Shown: in pieces, positions 1 to 7,256 of the stretch
How the letters are laid out: each line of letters begins with the position of its first letter
How positions within the stretch are numbered: position 1 is the stretch's first letter
Source: JABSOG01 sp041583135
GTDB lineage: Bacteria > Pseudomonadota > Gammaproteobacteria > Enterobacterales > Alteromonadaceae
Direction of reading: 5' to 3'
Assembly (NCBI GenBank): GCA_041583135.1
Contig: JBFHGJ010000109.1
Coordinates: 1-19,747, forward strand
Length of the DNA stretch: 19,747 nt
Program-made: the position numbers and the translations under genes
Notes under the pieces: model-generated
Told to the model about the DNA's origin: nothing
The model's input: only the letters and a program-made list of their open reading frames with translations
Database searches by the model: none

Positions 1-210
1 TTCTCTAACCCCACCCAAAACGCCATCGACCGCGCAAAAGCCAAGCGAGTTTATGAGCTGATCCGCGTGGCCAATATCCCCGATAAAACTCGCCAGCGGA
101 TGAATTTCTGGCTGACTATGATGGTCGAATGTGACAAGTCTTTGGTTAAGTTGGCCAGAGAGAAAAACGACCAAACCTGTGCCGAGCATGTTAAGCAGCT
201 TGGCAAATAG
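1..210 (+). CDS. Hypothetical protein, C-terminal fragment (5' end outside window)
   Basis: Frame 1 is open from the window edge to a TAG at 208-210, giving 69 residues. The fragment is charged and apparently helical, with many Lys, Arg, Asp and Glu, two Cys, and a Lys-rich C-terminus ending QLGK. It has no membrane segment. I do not recognise the family, and its start lies outside the window. It converges on the CbiB-family gene with only 5 bp between the two stop codons and no obvious terminator hairpin between them. The supporting evidence is the uninterrupted frame, natural amino-acid composition, and the stop placed directly against the neighbouring gene end. Confidence 0.6.
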   Translation, partial: FSNPTQNAIDRAKAKRVYELIRVANIPDKTRQRMNFWLTMMVECDKSLVKLAREKNDQTCAEHVKQLGK

Positions 211-215
211 CTACT

Positions 216-1181
216 TTAAACGATTTTGGCTATCTCTAGCAAAACAGCAATTAAGACAATAAACAGTAGCCACACGGCTAAGGTTTTTTCTACTAGATTG
301 ATGGCGTGACGAATGTCTTTAACTTCTGGCTGCCGTGTATGGTCGTTGCCAATGACGCCACGTCTAAGTTTTACCCCTTGATACATGGCGGGGCCGCCAA
401 GGGCGGTCTTAAGGTTGCCAGCGGTTGCAGCTAATAGCCAGAGGGTATTTTGGTTTGGCCATGGTTTGGCATGGCTGATGAGCGCAAAGCTTAACTTAAA
501 GTTACCGAGCATCATGACCGCGAGTGCGGTGAGCCTCGTCGGTAGCCACTCTAAGTAGTAGTTCAGGAGGCCTGCGGCCTTACCAAAGTGTTTAAAATGG
601 GTGAGTTTGCCGTTGTAGCTGTGGGCCAGTATGGCAATAAGGCGATAGGCCAGCATGGCAATACTACCAAACAGTAAATAGTAAAAGATCACGCAGAAAT
701 AGTCTTTGCCCGCCCTTAACATCACCATTTCAATACTGGATTTACATACGCCCATCGGGCTTAGGCTTTTGGTGTCTCGCAATACCCAAGGCTTTAGCAG
801 GTCTTTGGCGAGTCCCTTTTGCTGTTTATTGAGCGCTTTGGCGATTTTAAGTGCGTCTTTTCGAGCGCCGGCCCAGCCTAAGCACATCCACATCAAAAGG
901 CAATCAAATATCAGCGGAAAATCGGTGACCTTGATTAGGGTGTAGGACAAAAACAAGAACGGTAGCACTAAGGTAGGAATGGTCAGTGTGCCCGCGAGCT
1001 TTTGCTGATTTATTGCATTTTGTCGTTTTTCAGAGTGAACTTTGCTGGCAATGCCATAAGCCATGGCTTTGATAAAACTTAAGGGATTGATGTTCTCACG
1101 TAGCGGAAACAGCCGTTCCAGTATCAGCGCGGCGGCCAATACCAGAACGTTGGCAGGTACTTGGTTCAGTACCTCCTGCAT
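216..1181 (-). CDS. cbiB: CbiB/CobD-family cobalamin biosynthesis membrane protein (divergent)
   Basis: The 321-residue polytopic membrane protein matches the CbiB/CobD family, whose canonical members make adenosylcobinamide (phosphate) by attaching the aminopropanol arm to cobyric acid at the inner membrane. Visible family landmarks are VLRDTKSLSP (about 133-142), the AYRLIAILAHSY segment (about 178-189), LEWLPTRLTAL (about 212-222) and GNLKTALGGPAMYQGVKLRR (about 257-276). Hydrophobic segments lie near 8-22, 66-82, 163-188, 215-235 and 300-320. The stretch that in canonical CbiB carries an ESVAEN-type motif reads IEMVMLRAGKDYF here, so activity is uncertain. It starts 2 bp after mtnN ends and is almost certainly cotranscribed with it. 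Family membership is fairly sure; the enzymatic role is inferred. Confidence 0.8.
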   Translation of the reverse strand: MQEVLNQVPANVLVLAAALILERLFPLRENINPLSFIKAMAYGIASKVHSEKRQNAINQQKLAGTLTIPTLVLPFLFLSYTLIKVTDFPLIFDCLLMWMCLGWAGARKDALKIAKALNKQQKGLAKDLLKPWVLRDTKSLSPMGVCKSSIEMVMLRAGKDYFCVIFYYLLFGSIAMLAYRLIAILAHSYNGKLTHFKHFGKAAGLLNYYLEWLPTRLTALAVMMLGNFKLSFALISHAKPWPNQNTLWLLAATAGNLKTALGGPAMYQGVKLRRGVIGNDHTRQPEVKDIRHAINLVEKTLAVWLLFIVLIAVLLEIAKIV

Positions 1182-1183
1182 CG

Positions 1184-1897
1184 TTATGCCGCCAAAGATT
1201 TGCCTTGCAAATTGGCCAGCAACGCCATAACCATTTGCGAGGAGTATTTTGAGGCTTTTTCGAGGTAGGCTTCAAATGAAACCGGTGATTCTTTACCGGC
1301 GATATCCGAAAGTGAACGGATCACCACAAACGGCACTGACATTTGATGACAAACTTGGGCGATTGCGGCGCCTTCCATTTCAACGGCTTTCATCGTCGGG
1401 AAGTGACTGCGGGCCTGCTCGATGCGAGCGGGATCGCACATAAACGAGTCGCCAGTGGTGATTAGGCCGGTTTTTACTTTAACATCACCGACTTGATGTA
1501 CGCTTTGTTCGGCGGTTTCAACCAACACCGGATGCGCGGTAAAAGCCGCCGGCATTTGTGGCACTTGACCCATCTCATAGTTAAAGGCGGTGACATCAAC
1601 GTCATGATGGCGTAACTCGGAGGATATCACCACGTCACCGACCTCAAGCTCGGCGTCAAAGCCACCGGCAGAGCCTGTGTTTATTACACAATCTGGGTTG
1701 AAGTGCGTTAGCAACAGGGTTGTGGCAATGGCCGCTGCCACTTTACCAATACCTGATTGAACTAAAACCACGTCCTGACCCGCCAACTGGCCGGTGTAGA
1801 ATTGATAAGGGCCATGCTCAACTGTGGTGACATTCTCAATGGCTTGCTTTAACAAAGCGACTTCCGGCTCCATGGCGCCGATGATCCCGATTTTCAT
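1184..1897 (-). CDS. mtnN: 5'-methylthioadenosine/S-adenosylhomocysteine nucleosidase
   Basis: MtnN (Pfs) cleaves 5'-methylthioadenosine, S-adenosylhomocysteine and 5'-deoxyadenosine to adenine plus the thioribose or ribose product. It recycles by-products of methylation, polyamine synthesis and radical-SAM reactions in the cytoplasm, and feeds LuxS when that enzyme is present. The 237-residue length is close to the family norm of about 230. Diagnostic blocks are MKIGIIGAMEPEV (1-13, with catalytic Glu12), NTGSAGGFD (73-81), TTGDSF (147-152), VEMEGAAIAQV (172-182, with ribose-binding Glu174) and RSLSDIAG (194-201, with Asp198 as catalytic acid). The alkaline phosphatase gene ends 10 bp upstream and the CbiB-family gene starts 2 bp downstream, so the three probably form one transcript. 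Confidence 0.97.
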   Translation of the reverse strand: MKIGIIGAMEPEVALLKQAIENVTTVEHGPYQFYTGQLAGQDVVLVQSGIGKVAAAIATTLLLTHFNPDCVINTGSAGGFDAELEVGDVVISSELRHHDVDVTAFNYEMGQVPQMPAAFTAHPVLVETAEQSVHQVGDVKVKTGLITTGDSFMCDPARIEQARSHFPTMKAVEMEGAAIAQVCHQMSVPFVVIRSLSDIAGKESPVSFEAYLEKASKYSSQMVMALLANLQGKSLAA

Positions 1898-1907
1898 ATT
1901 GTTGTTC

Positions 1908-3296
1908 TCACTTGATTAATTTAAACAGTTGCTTACCGATATCGGTATTGTCTTGGTGGCCGAAAAAGTGTTGTGCGCCCGGGCCTTGGGCAAACACTTG
2001 TACATCAGAACCGCTGTGTCCGGTCGATGTCCAGCCGGTCAGGGTGACTTCTGAAAGTAACCCGGTAATATAATTGGCGATCATTTCAACTCCCTCAGAC
2101 TCAAGGCTGGCAATGGCTTTGGCGTTTAGCGGGTCGTCGAGTTTGGCTTTTTGTTCTTTCACGTAGGCTCTGGCCTGCTGTCTTACCTCGGCAATGCCGG
2201 TGAGCTGATCTGGCTTGATCGGTAATGATACGCTGTTCATCCACACTTTTAGTACGTGGGCACCATCCATCACTTGTTGCGCCATGTATTCGGCTGAGTT
2301 GGTGATCTGTTTGACTTTCTCTGGATACCAGCGATATTCACCATCACGGCCTAAAGATAAGCCGCCGGTGTTATGGTCGGCGGTGGCAACGACCAAGGTA
2401 TCTTGGCGCTTTTTAGCGTATTGATTCAACAATTCAAGGGCTTGGGCCAAGTCGTCCATTTCATTCATCGCACAGGCGATGTCATTGGCATGACCACACC
2501 AGTCGATGAGGCTGGCTTCGACCAACAAGAAATAGCCTTTTTTCGATTGCTCAAGTAGCGTCAACGCTTTTTCTACCATGGCACGCAAACGATATTTCTC
2601 GTTAGAGTCGATAGCATAGGACATGCCTTTTTTGGCGAATAGGCCAAGTGCCGGGAGTTTATCGATGCTGTTCAGTTGGCTGTAGTTGTCATAGTAGTGA
2701 TAACCGGCCTGCTTGAATTGCTCGACAATGTTGCGATCTTCACGGATAAAGTATTTTTGCCCGCCACCGAGCATCAGGTCGGCAACAAATTTGCCAGCGA
2801 CGCGGTTGTCGAAAAAGTTGTCGGCGATCTGGTTGTAGTTGTAACGATAGGTATTGTGGGCGACAAAAGAGGCTGGGGTCGCATGGTTAATTTGCGACAA
2901 CACCACAAGGCCGGTAGTTTTGTCTTTCGACTTGGCATATTCCATTAAGGTTTGCAGTGGTTTGTCTTCTACATTTAAGGCAACGGCCTGATTGTAGGTT
3001 TTGACGCCAGTGCTTAGCGCTGTTGCCGCTGCTGCCGAGTCGGTGACATAAGTGTTGTCGGTATGGTCTTTTTGTGTGCCGTAAGAGTAGGTGGAAGCCA
3101 TACCGACCAGCATTTCATCGAAGATGGTGTTTTCAATTTGCGGCGTATTTCTATCATCTTTGAAGTTGCGATAGGCAGTGGTATAGACAGGTCCCATGCC
3201 ATCGCCAATCACTAAAATGATATTTTTCGGGGCTTGTTCGGCGACACATTGAGCCGAGCCGAAGGCCAAAGCCAAAGCTGCAATCAATTTCTTCAT
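1908..3296 (-). CDS. Secreted alkaline phosphatase (PhoA family, Vibrio-like His/Trp type)
   Basis: This 462-residue metallophosphomonoesterase carries an N-terminal signal peptide (MKK, hydrophobic 4-15, likely cut after Ala19), so it acts in the periplasm or outside the cell. Metal and catalytic blocks are in family order: IGDGMG with Asp32; VTDSAAAATA with nucleophile Ser87; HATPAS with His138; EASLIDWCGHAND with Glu260, Asp265, Trp266 and His269; TADHNTGG with Asp307 and His308; and TSTGHSG with His427. His138 and Trp266 occupy the positions that are Asp153 and Lys328 in E. coli PhoA, the pattern of Vibrio and cold-active marine enzymes. It leads a leftward cluster with mtnN and cbiB. No convincing Pho box was found upstream. 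The ATG follows only a weak ribosome-binding site. Confidence 0.93.
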   Translation of the reverse strand: MKKLIAALALAFGSAQCVAEQAPKNIILVIGDGMGPVYTTAYRNFKDDRNTPQIENTIFDEMLVGMASTYSYGTQKDHTDNTYVTDSAAAATALSTGVKTYNQAVALNVEDKPLQTLMEYAKSKDKTTGLVVLSQINHATPASFVAHNTYRYNYNQIADNFFDNRVAGKFVADLMLGGGQKYFIREDRNIVEQFKQAGYHYYDNYSQLNSIDKLPALGLFAKKGMSYAIDSNEKYRLRAMVEKALTLLEQSKKGYFLLVEASLIDWCGHANDIACAMNEMDDLAQALELLNQYAKKRQDTLVVATADHNTGGLSLGRDGEYRWYPEKVKQITNSAEYMAQQVMDGAHVLKVWMNSVSLPIKPDQLTGIAEVRQQARAYVKEQKAKLDDPLNAKAIASLESEGVEMIANYITGLLSEVTLTGWTSTGHSGSDVQVFAQGPGAQHFFGHQDNTDIGKQLFKLIK

Positions 3297-3338
3297 CTAA
3301 GGGAATTACCTATTGTCTTCAAAAAACGCGCATCCAAG

Positions 3339-3367
3339 GGAATACACTTTACTGTGCGTGGTAGCAA
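3339..3367 (-). promoter_or_regulatory. Candidate promoter for the phosphatase-mtnN-cbiB cluster
   Basis: On the minus strand TTGCTA (3367-3362) is followed after exactly 17 bp by TATTCC (3344-3339). This gives a start site near 3332 and an untranslated leader of about 35 nt before the phosphatase ATG. The -35 matches 4 of 6 consensus bases and the -10 only 3 of 6, so the call is weak. Confidence 0.3.
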
Positions 3368-3389
3368 ACCCCTGTTGACAGGTTATTTG

Positions 3390-3857
3390 TTATCGAGTCC
3401 ACCACATTCGTGGCAGAGATAATAAACCACCTAGCGCGCCAATGAAACCTCCAAGATACATGGATTTACGTCCAAAAGACTTTCCAAAGGCGCCACCGAT
3501 CAGTGCCCATATCTCTATTTCGCTTAGCTGGGCGCTAAAGCCGTGATAGCCGAGGACGCGATTGGTGGTGTGCTCGCAGTTGTAGTTGAGTAATTGATAT
3601 TTTCCAGGATTGGCCAAAATGTCGGCAGCGCGGGTCAATACGACCTCATTGGGCAGGCCGCTGGTTTTGGCGAACACGTCTTTGCCTGCGGCAAACACAT
3701 CAAAACTCACCTCATGCTCGCCGCTTTTGGGGGTGTTGTGTAAGATGCGGTCTTCACCAAGGTAGATACCCACATGCATTACCATACTTTTACGTCTGAA
3801 CAGGATATCGCCGATGTTCAGTTGCTGGTGGTGTTGTACTGCTTTTAACTCACTCAT
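3390..3857 (-). CDS. LRAT-domain (NlpC/P60-like) protein, probable lipid-acting thiol acyltransferase/hydrolase
   Basis: The 155-residue protein carries the LRAT-type circularly permuted papain-like fold. The first block is GDILFRRKSMVMHVGIYLG (16-34), with His28 as the likely catalytic base, followed by His40. The second is the hallmark NCEH (93-96), with Cys94 as nucleophile. Family members (LRAT, HRASLS/PLAAT and bacterial relatives) transfer or hydrolyse acyl groups through a Cys thioester. A glycine-rich hydrophobic tail (about 117-150) resembles the C-terminal membrane anchor of this group. The ATG lies one base after the TGA of the WS/DGAT gene, implying translational coupling and a linked role in acyl-lipid metabolism. 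No signal peptide is seen. The substrate is unknown; a peptidase-like role cannot be excluded. Confidence 0.8.
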   Translation of the reverse strand: MSELKAVQHHQQLNIGDILFRRKSMVMHVGIYLGEDRILHNTPKSGEHEVSFDVFAAGKDVFAKTSGLPNEVVLTRAADILANPGKYQLLNYNCEHTTNRVLGYHGFSAQLSEIEIWALIGGAFGKSFGRKSMYLGGFIGALGGLLSLPRMWWTR

Positions 3858-3858
3858 A

Positions 3859-5355
3859 TCAGGTCAACTTGTGGGGTTTTTCATCTAACAACGAGCCGTC
3901 GCTTGACGGGTCGGTTGCCAGCGATTTGGGCAGAGGCTTGTCGATTTCACCGATATCGTCAATGGTGATGTCCGGGTCCTCTACACTGGCTTCAAGCAAT
4001 TCAAAGGCTTCAACAAAATGCTCGGCCATTGGGTTGAGATCTTTTATTTTGTCATTACAGCAAACCAAGCCGATGTTGGCGACACCATTATATGTCAATA
4101 GAGTGATATTGACACCACCACCTGGGGTGAGGGCTGAAATAGGGTAAATGCTCAAGGCTTCACAATCGCGATAATACAGCGGTTTTTGTGGGCCGGGCAC
4201 GTTAGAGATTAAGATATTGCCCAAGGGCCTAAACAGGTTCGACAAATGCAGTTTTTCAAACAACAACGCCAGCGATTGCCACCAAATGGTGTAGTAGGCA
4301 AACGCTGCCGGATAGACTTTCTTTGCCGCCCGTTTAACGATTTTGTGTGATTGCATAACTTGCTGCAATCGCTTGACCGGATCTTTTTTTCCATAGGCCA
4401 GCTCGACCAAAGCAATGCCGATTTTATTGCCTTGGGTGTCTTCGCCCGGGCGGCGTAGGTTAATCGGCATTTGGGTTATCAAAGGCTTATCAAAGGTTTG
4501 ACCGTGATCTTTTAAAAACTTATGCACACCGATATCAAAACAGGTCAACAGTATTTCGTTGATGGTGGCTCGGGTGCGTTTTGACAAGGTAATGATGCGA
4601 TCCATCGGCAGGTCGGTTGTAGCGACGCAGCGTCCCGGCTGTACTTGGCCGGTCAACATGGTTTTGGTGCCGGTAAATGGCAATGGCATGTAATAACGGT
4701 TAAGCCAAATTAACTTGAAAAACAGCTGAATAAACATGCGGGTGATATCGAGCAAGGTCCAGCCTAAATACCACAGGCTTTGTAGCCCGCGGATCACCTT
4801 ATTGTGTTTTTTACGTTCGCGTTTAGGGTGTTCCATTGCCCACACCGGCGTGAAGTCAGTGGTATTGGGCTGGTCTGTCATTCCCGCTTGAAACCAGCGA
4901 ACCAACGCGGCACCGTCGCCATACATATGATGTATTTTTACGTAAATGGCATAGTGCTCGGTATTCTCACTTTCAATGATATGGTATTGCCACAAGGGCT
5001 TATCACGCTCAAGCGTTGTTTCGTGCAGGCTGGCGACATAAGCATTGACTTCGTTTTTGTCATCGACGTCTTTGATTTTGTGCTGTTGTACATGGTAGTT
5101 CATATCCAGCTTGTCGATGTCTCTGAGCTTGAGTGGAAAGAAACTCAAAAAGGTAACAACCACGCAAGAAAAGGGGGATTGGGGTTGGTCATAGGTTCTA
5201 AGTTGCTTCACCAGCTCGGTCACATATTGACGGTTCTGTTGGGCACTGTTGCCTTTGGGGTATGCTAGAAACTGTAAGCCCGCAACGTGCTTAGGGCTGG
5301 CATCGGACTCGGTTATCCAAAACGCTTTGTCCAAAAAGGTGAGCTTTTTTGCCAT
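3859..5355 (-). CDS. Wax ester synthase/diacylglycerol acyltransferase (WS/DGAT) family protein
   Basis: WS/DGAT enzymes join acyl-CoA to a fatty alcohol or diacylglycerol, making wax esters or triacylglycerols for storage at the inner membrane. The 498-residue length fits the family (about 450-500). The N-terminus FLDKAFWITES (8-18) matches the family opening. The catalytic HHxxxDG motif is present as HHMYGDG (142-148). NEIL (266-269) corresponds to the conserved ND-type motif. ISNVPGPQ (383-390) is the conserved C-terminal-domain block, and PGGGVNITL (411-419) the next. An amphipathic/hydrophobic stretch at about 193-222 may dock to membrane. It is the second gene of a leftward operon, 21 bp after the TetR gene and one base before the LRAT gene. 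Acyl acceptor specificity cannot be read from sequence. Confidence 0.9.
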   Translation of the reverse strand: MAKKLTFLDKAFWITESDASPKHVAGLQFLAYPKGNSAQQNRQYVTELVKQLRTYDQPQSPFSCVVVTFLSFFPLKLRDIDKLDMNYHVQQHKIKDVDDKNEVNAYVASLHETTLERDKPLWQYHIIESENTEHYAIYVKIHHMYGDGAALVRWFQAGMTDQPNTTDFTPVWAMEHPKRERKKHNKVIRGLQSLWYLGWTLLDITRMFIQLFFKLIWLNRYYMPLPFTGTKTMLTGQVQPGRCVATTDLPMDRIITLSKRTRATINEILLTCFDIGVHKFLKDHGQTFDKPLITQMPINLRRPGEDTQGNKIGIALVELAYGKKDPVKRLQQVMQSHKIVKRAAKKVYPAAFAYYTIWWQSLALLFEKLHLSNLFRPLGNILISNVPGPQKPLYYRDCEALSIYPISALTPGGGVNITLLTYNGVANIGLVCCNDKIKDLNPMAEHFVEAFELLEASVEDPDITIDDIGEIDKPLPKSLATDPSSDGSLLDEKPHKLT

Positions 5356-5376
5356 AGTGGATCCATTAATTGTTTT

Positions 5377-6018
5377 TTATCGTTCTAATGCACAGTTTGC
5401 AATGGCGGTGCGTAGCGCCTCGTGTTCTGCCTGTTCTATTGCCAAGTAGGGGCTGATGGCAAAAAAGATGGTTGCCAAACCGCGATAAACAATGTCTTCA
5501 TCGTCAATATCTTCGCCTTTCATGACATAGTAATTAAGTCCCTGAGTCAATACCAGTGAAATTAATTCGACCAAATGCACTATTTCTGCCGGTTTAACCG
5601 CCAAAAGCCCTTGTTTGGCGTAGGCTTCGAGCACTTGCTTAAATCCGCGTTCTTTTGATTTAACCAGCTGTTTAAAGCCTTTTTCGATGTAAGGATACTT
5701 ATCTACTAGATCTGACGGGTTTCGGTATAAAAATCGAAATAAGTGCGAGGTTTCAAAGGTGACGAACAAAAAGTGAAAAAATTCACGCATTTGTAGTCCG
5801 TCGTCGCCGGGTGAGAACAAGACCTTATTCATGCGGTCGTGATACATGGCAAATAACGCTGCGGTGATCTCTTCTTTGCCTTTGAAATGATAATAGAGGT
5901 TGCCGGGACTCATATCCAGTTCATTGGCAATATCGACACTGGTGATATTGGCCTCGCCATGGTTGTTAAACAACTCCAAAGAGACCAGCAGAATGCGTTG
6001 AGCGGTTTTTGACGCCAT
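5377..6018 (-). CDS. TetR/AcrR-family transcriptional regulator
   Basis: The 213-residue protein has an N-terminal TetR helix-turn-helix: TAQRILLVSLELFNNHG (5-21) as helix 1, ITSVDIANELDMSPGNLYYHF (25-45) as helices 2-3, and KGKEEI (46-51). The remaining 150 residues are a divergent, helical ligand-binding and dimerisation domain. TetR proteins usually repress their own operon until a small, often lipophilic, ligand binds. This gene is the first of the set with WS/DGAT and LRAT, only 21 bp upstream of WS/DGAT, so autogenous control by an acyl-CoA or fatty acid is a reasonable inference. It diverges from the ParA gene across 186 bp, where its operator should lie. Confidence 0.9.
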   Translation of the reverse strand: MASKTAQRILLVSLELFNNHGEANITSVDIANELDMSPGNLYYHFKGKEEITAALFAMYHDRMNKVLFSPGDDGLQMREFFHFLFVTFETSHLFRFLYRNPSDLVDKYPYIEKGFKQLVKSKERGFKQVLEAYAKQGLLAVKPAEIVHLVELISLVLTQGLNYYVMKGEDIDDEDIVYRGLATIFFAISPYLAIEQAEHEALRTAIANCALER

Positions 6019-6154
6019 TGGTTGTCCGTTTTTGGTATGTGTTTTCTAATTATTCGCTTTAATTTAATGCCCAACTACCGCTGGTTTACATTGACTGTGA
6101 AACAAGTATCGGTCAAAGGCATGTTGCAACTGTAGCGCAGCTATTTAGAAAGCG

Positions 6155-6186
6155 ATAACTAAGTTATTCAATTTATTGGTTATTCA
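6155..6186. repeat. Small palindrome and GTTATTCA direct repeat upstream of parA-like gene
   Basis: A 13-bp odd-centred palindrome ATAACTAAGTTAT occupies 6155-6167. The octamer GTTATTCA occurs at 6163-6170 and again at 6179-6186, a 16-bp spacing. The group ends about 18 bp before the ParA start codon, where an operator or a partition-type binding site might sit. It is short and may be chance in AT-rich DNA. Confidence 0.3.
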
Positions 6187-6204
6187 CCTGATTGGGACGC
6201 ATCG

Positions 6205-6996
6205 ATGATCCGAGTATTGTTCAATAAAAAAGGCGGGGTTGGTAAGTCTAGCCTGACTTGCAACCTTGCTGCCATTAGTGCTGCCAAGGGATACAAAACC
6301 CTCGTGCTGGATCTCGACACCCAATGCAATAGCTCCCAATATTTGCTCGGCGGCCTAGAAAATCAAGCCGACAACCAAAGTCTAGACCAAAATCACCTAA
6401 CCATGGCAGATTTTTATGAGCAAACCATTACCTTCCATATTCGCAAAAAGCCGCCGATTGAATTTGTGAGCCCCACCGGGTTTGACAATCTTGCGATCAT
6501 TCCTTCTAGTCCGGCATTGGATTTACTTGAAGTTAAGCTTGAATCGCGCCACAAAATTTATAAGTTAAAAGAAGCACTAGAGGCGCTAAAGGCCGACTTT
6601 GACCGGATTTATATCGATACCGCCCCTGCACTGAACTTTTACAGTATGTCGGCGCTGATCGCTGCCGACAGATGCCTTATTCCAATGGATTGTGACGACT
6701 TTTCGCGCCGTGCCATATACGACATGATGGAGCGCTTGCAGGAAATACAAGAAGATCACAACCCTGAACTTAAGGTTGAGGGCATTATTGCCAACCAATA
6801 TATGGCCCGAGCGAAAGTGCCGCAGCGGATCATCAGTGATTTACGCGACGAAGGTCATCAAGTGCTCAACAGCACCATTTCAAGCTCGGTGAAAATGCGC
6901 GAGTCGCATCAGCTGCATCAGCCACTGATTCACTTAGCGCCAAAGCATAAAATCACCGAAGAACTGTTGGCGTTATGGCAGGAAATTGAAAACTGA
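6205..6996 (+). CDS. ParA/MinD-type P-loop ATPase
   Basis: The 263-residue Walker-type ATPase has a deviant Walker A motif, KKGGVGKSS (8-16), with signature lysine Lys9. The A' motif is LVLDLDTQ (33-40), with Asp36 and Asp38, and the Walker B is RIYIDTAP (134-141). It lacks the N-terminal helix-turn-helix of plasmid P1-type ParA, so it resembles the short type Ib ParA/ParF class. These ATPases cycle on DNA or membranes to position plasmids, chromosomes or protein clusters. No parB gene is nearby; instead a 62-residue RHH gene begins 71 bp downstream, as in ParF-ParG pairs. The neighbours are an acyl-lipid operon and a SulP transporter rather than replication genes, so the cargo is unknown. 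ATG is the only sensible start. Confidence 0.88.
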   Translation: MIRVLFNKKGGVGKSSLTCNLAAISAAKGYKTLVLDLDTQCNSSQYLLGGLENQADNQSLDQNHLTMADFYEQTITFHIRKKPPIEFVSPTGFDNLAIIPSSPALDLLEVKLESRHKIYKLKEALEALKADFDRIYIDTAPALNFYSMSALIAADRCLIPMDCDDFSRRAIYDMMERLQEIQEDHNPELKVEGIIANQYMARAKVPQRIISDLRDEGHQVLNSTISSSVKMRESHQLHQPLIHLAPKHKITEELLALWQEIEN

Positions 6997-7014
6997 TACA
7001 TAGCTGTTATCTTT

Positions 7015-7044
7015 ATGATAATTAAATTATAATTTCATTATCAT
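7015..7044. promoter_or_regulatory. 30-bp near-perfect palindrome over the putative RHH-gene promoter (operator copy 1)
   Basis: The left half ATGATAATTAAATTA and the right half TAATTTCATTATCAT are reverse complements at 14 of 15 positions. A consensus -10 hexamer TATAAT (7028-7033) lies exactly at the centre, and CTGTTA (7004-7009) sits 18 bp upstream as a possible -35. The palindrome ends 23 bp before the GTG of the RHH gene. It matches the palindrome upstream of sulP at 26 of 30 positions, arguing for a shared DNA-binding protein. The obvious candidate is the RHH protein itself. Confidence 0.7.
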
Positions 7045-7067
7045 TTATTCTTAAAAGGCCACTACAG

Positions 7068-7256
7068 GTGGAAAGTAAAACAGCACGCTTTACGGTATTG
7101 ATGGACCCACGTAAAAAGCAAGCCTTTGAACGGCTTTGCGCTTCGCAAGATTTAACCCCTTCTCAGGTGACCAGGCAGCTGATCCGTGAGTACCTCGAAA
7201 AACACGGTGTCAGCTATTTAGAGGATGAAACCGTGAGCAACCCACAGGTTAAGTGA
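7068..7256 (+). CDS. Ribbon-helix-helix (CopG/Arc-like) DNA-binding protein
   Basis: The 62-residue protein starts at GTG, with AAAAGG about 10 nt upstream. The core TARFTVLMDP (5-14) forms the DNA-contacting beta strand, KKQAFERLCASQD (16-28) helix A, and TPSQVTRQLIREYLEKHG (30-47) helix B, the layout of RHH/CopG proteins. A short acidic, presumably disordered tail follows. RHH dimers bind short inverted repeats and commonly autoregulate. A near-perfect 30-bp palindrome covers this gene's putative promoter and a close copy covers that of sulP, so both genes are probable targets. It follows the ParA-type gene by 71 bp, making it a possible ParG-like partner. Its last 8 bp overlap the convergent sulP end. 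Confidence 0.8.
   Translation: MESKTARFTVLMDPRKKQAFERLCASQDLTPSQVTRQLIREYLEKHGVSYLEDETVSNPQVK

Noticed and set aside
3371..3382. CCTGTTGACAGG palindrome near the phosphatase promoter as a Pho or LexA box
   Set aside because: A Pho box needs two CTGTCA-type repeats 11 bp apart and only one is present. A LexA site needs CTG-N10-CAG spacing, which this lacks.
4804..5268. 154-codon open frame on the plus strand opposite the WS/DGAT gene
   Set aside because: It lies wholly inside a clearly conserved gene on the other strand, has no recognisable domain, and looks like an antisense shadow.
7249..7256. Overlap of the RHH and sulP ends as a frameshift or annotation error
   Set aside because: Both frames end in clean stop codons and both proteins have complete C-termini, so an 8-bp convergent overlap is natural.
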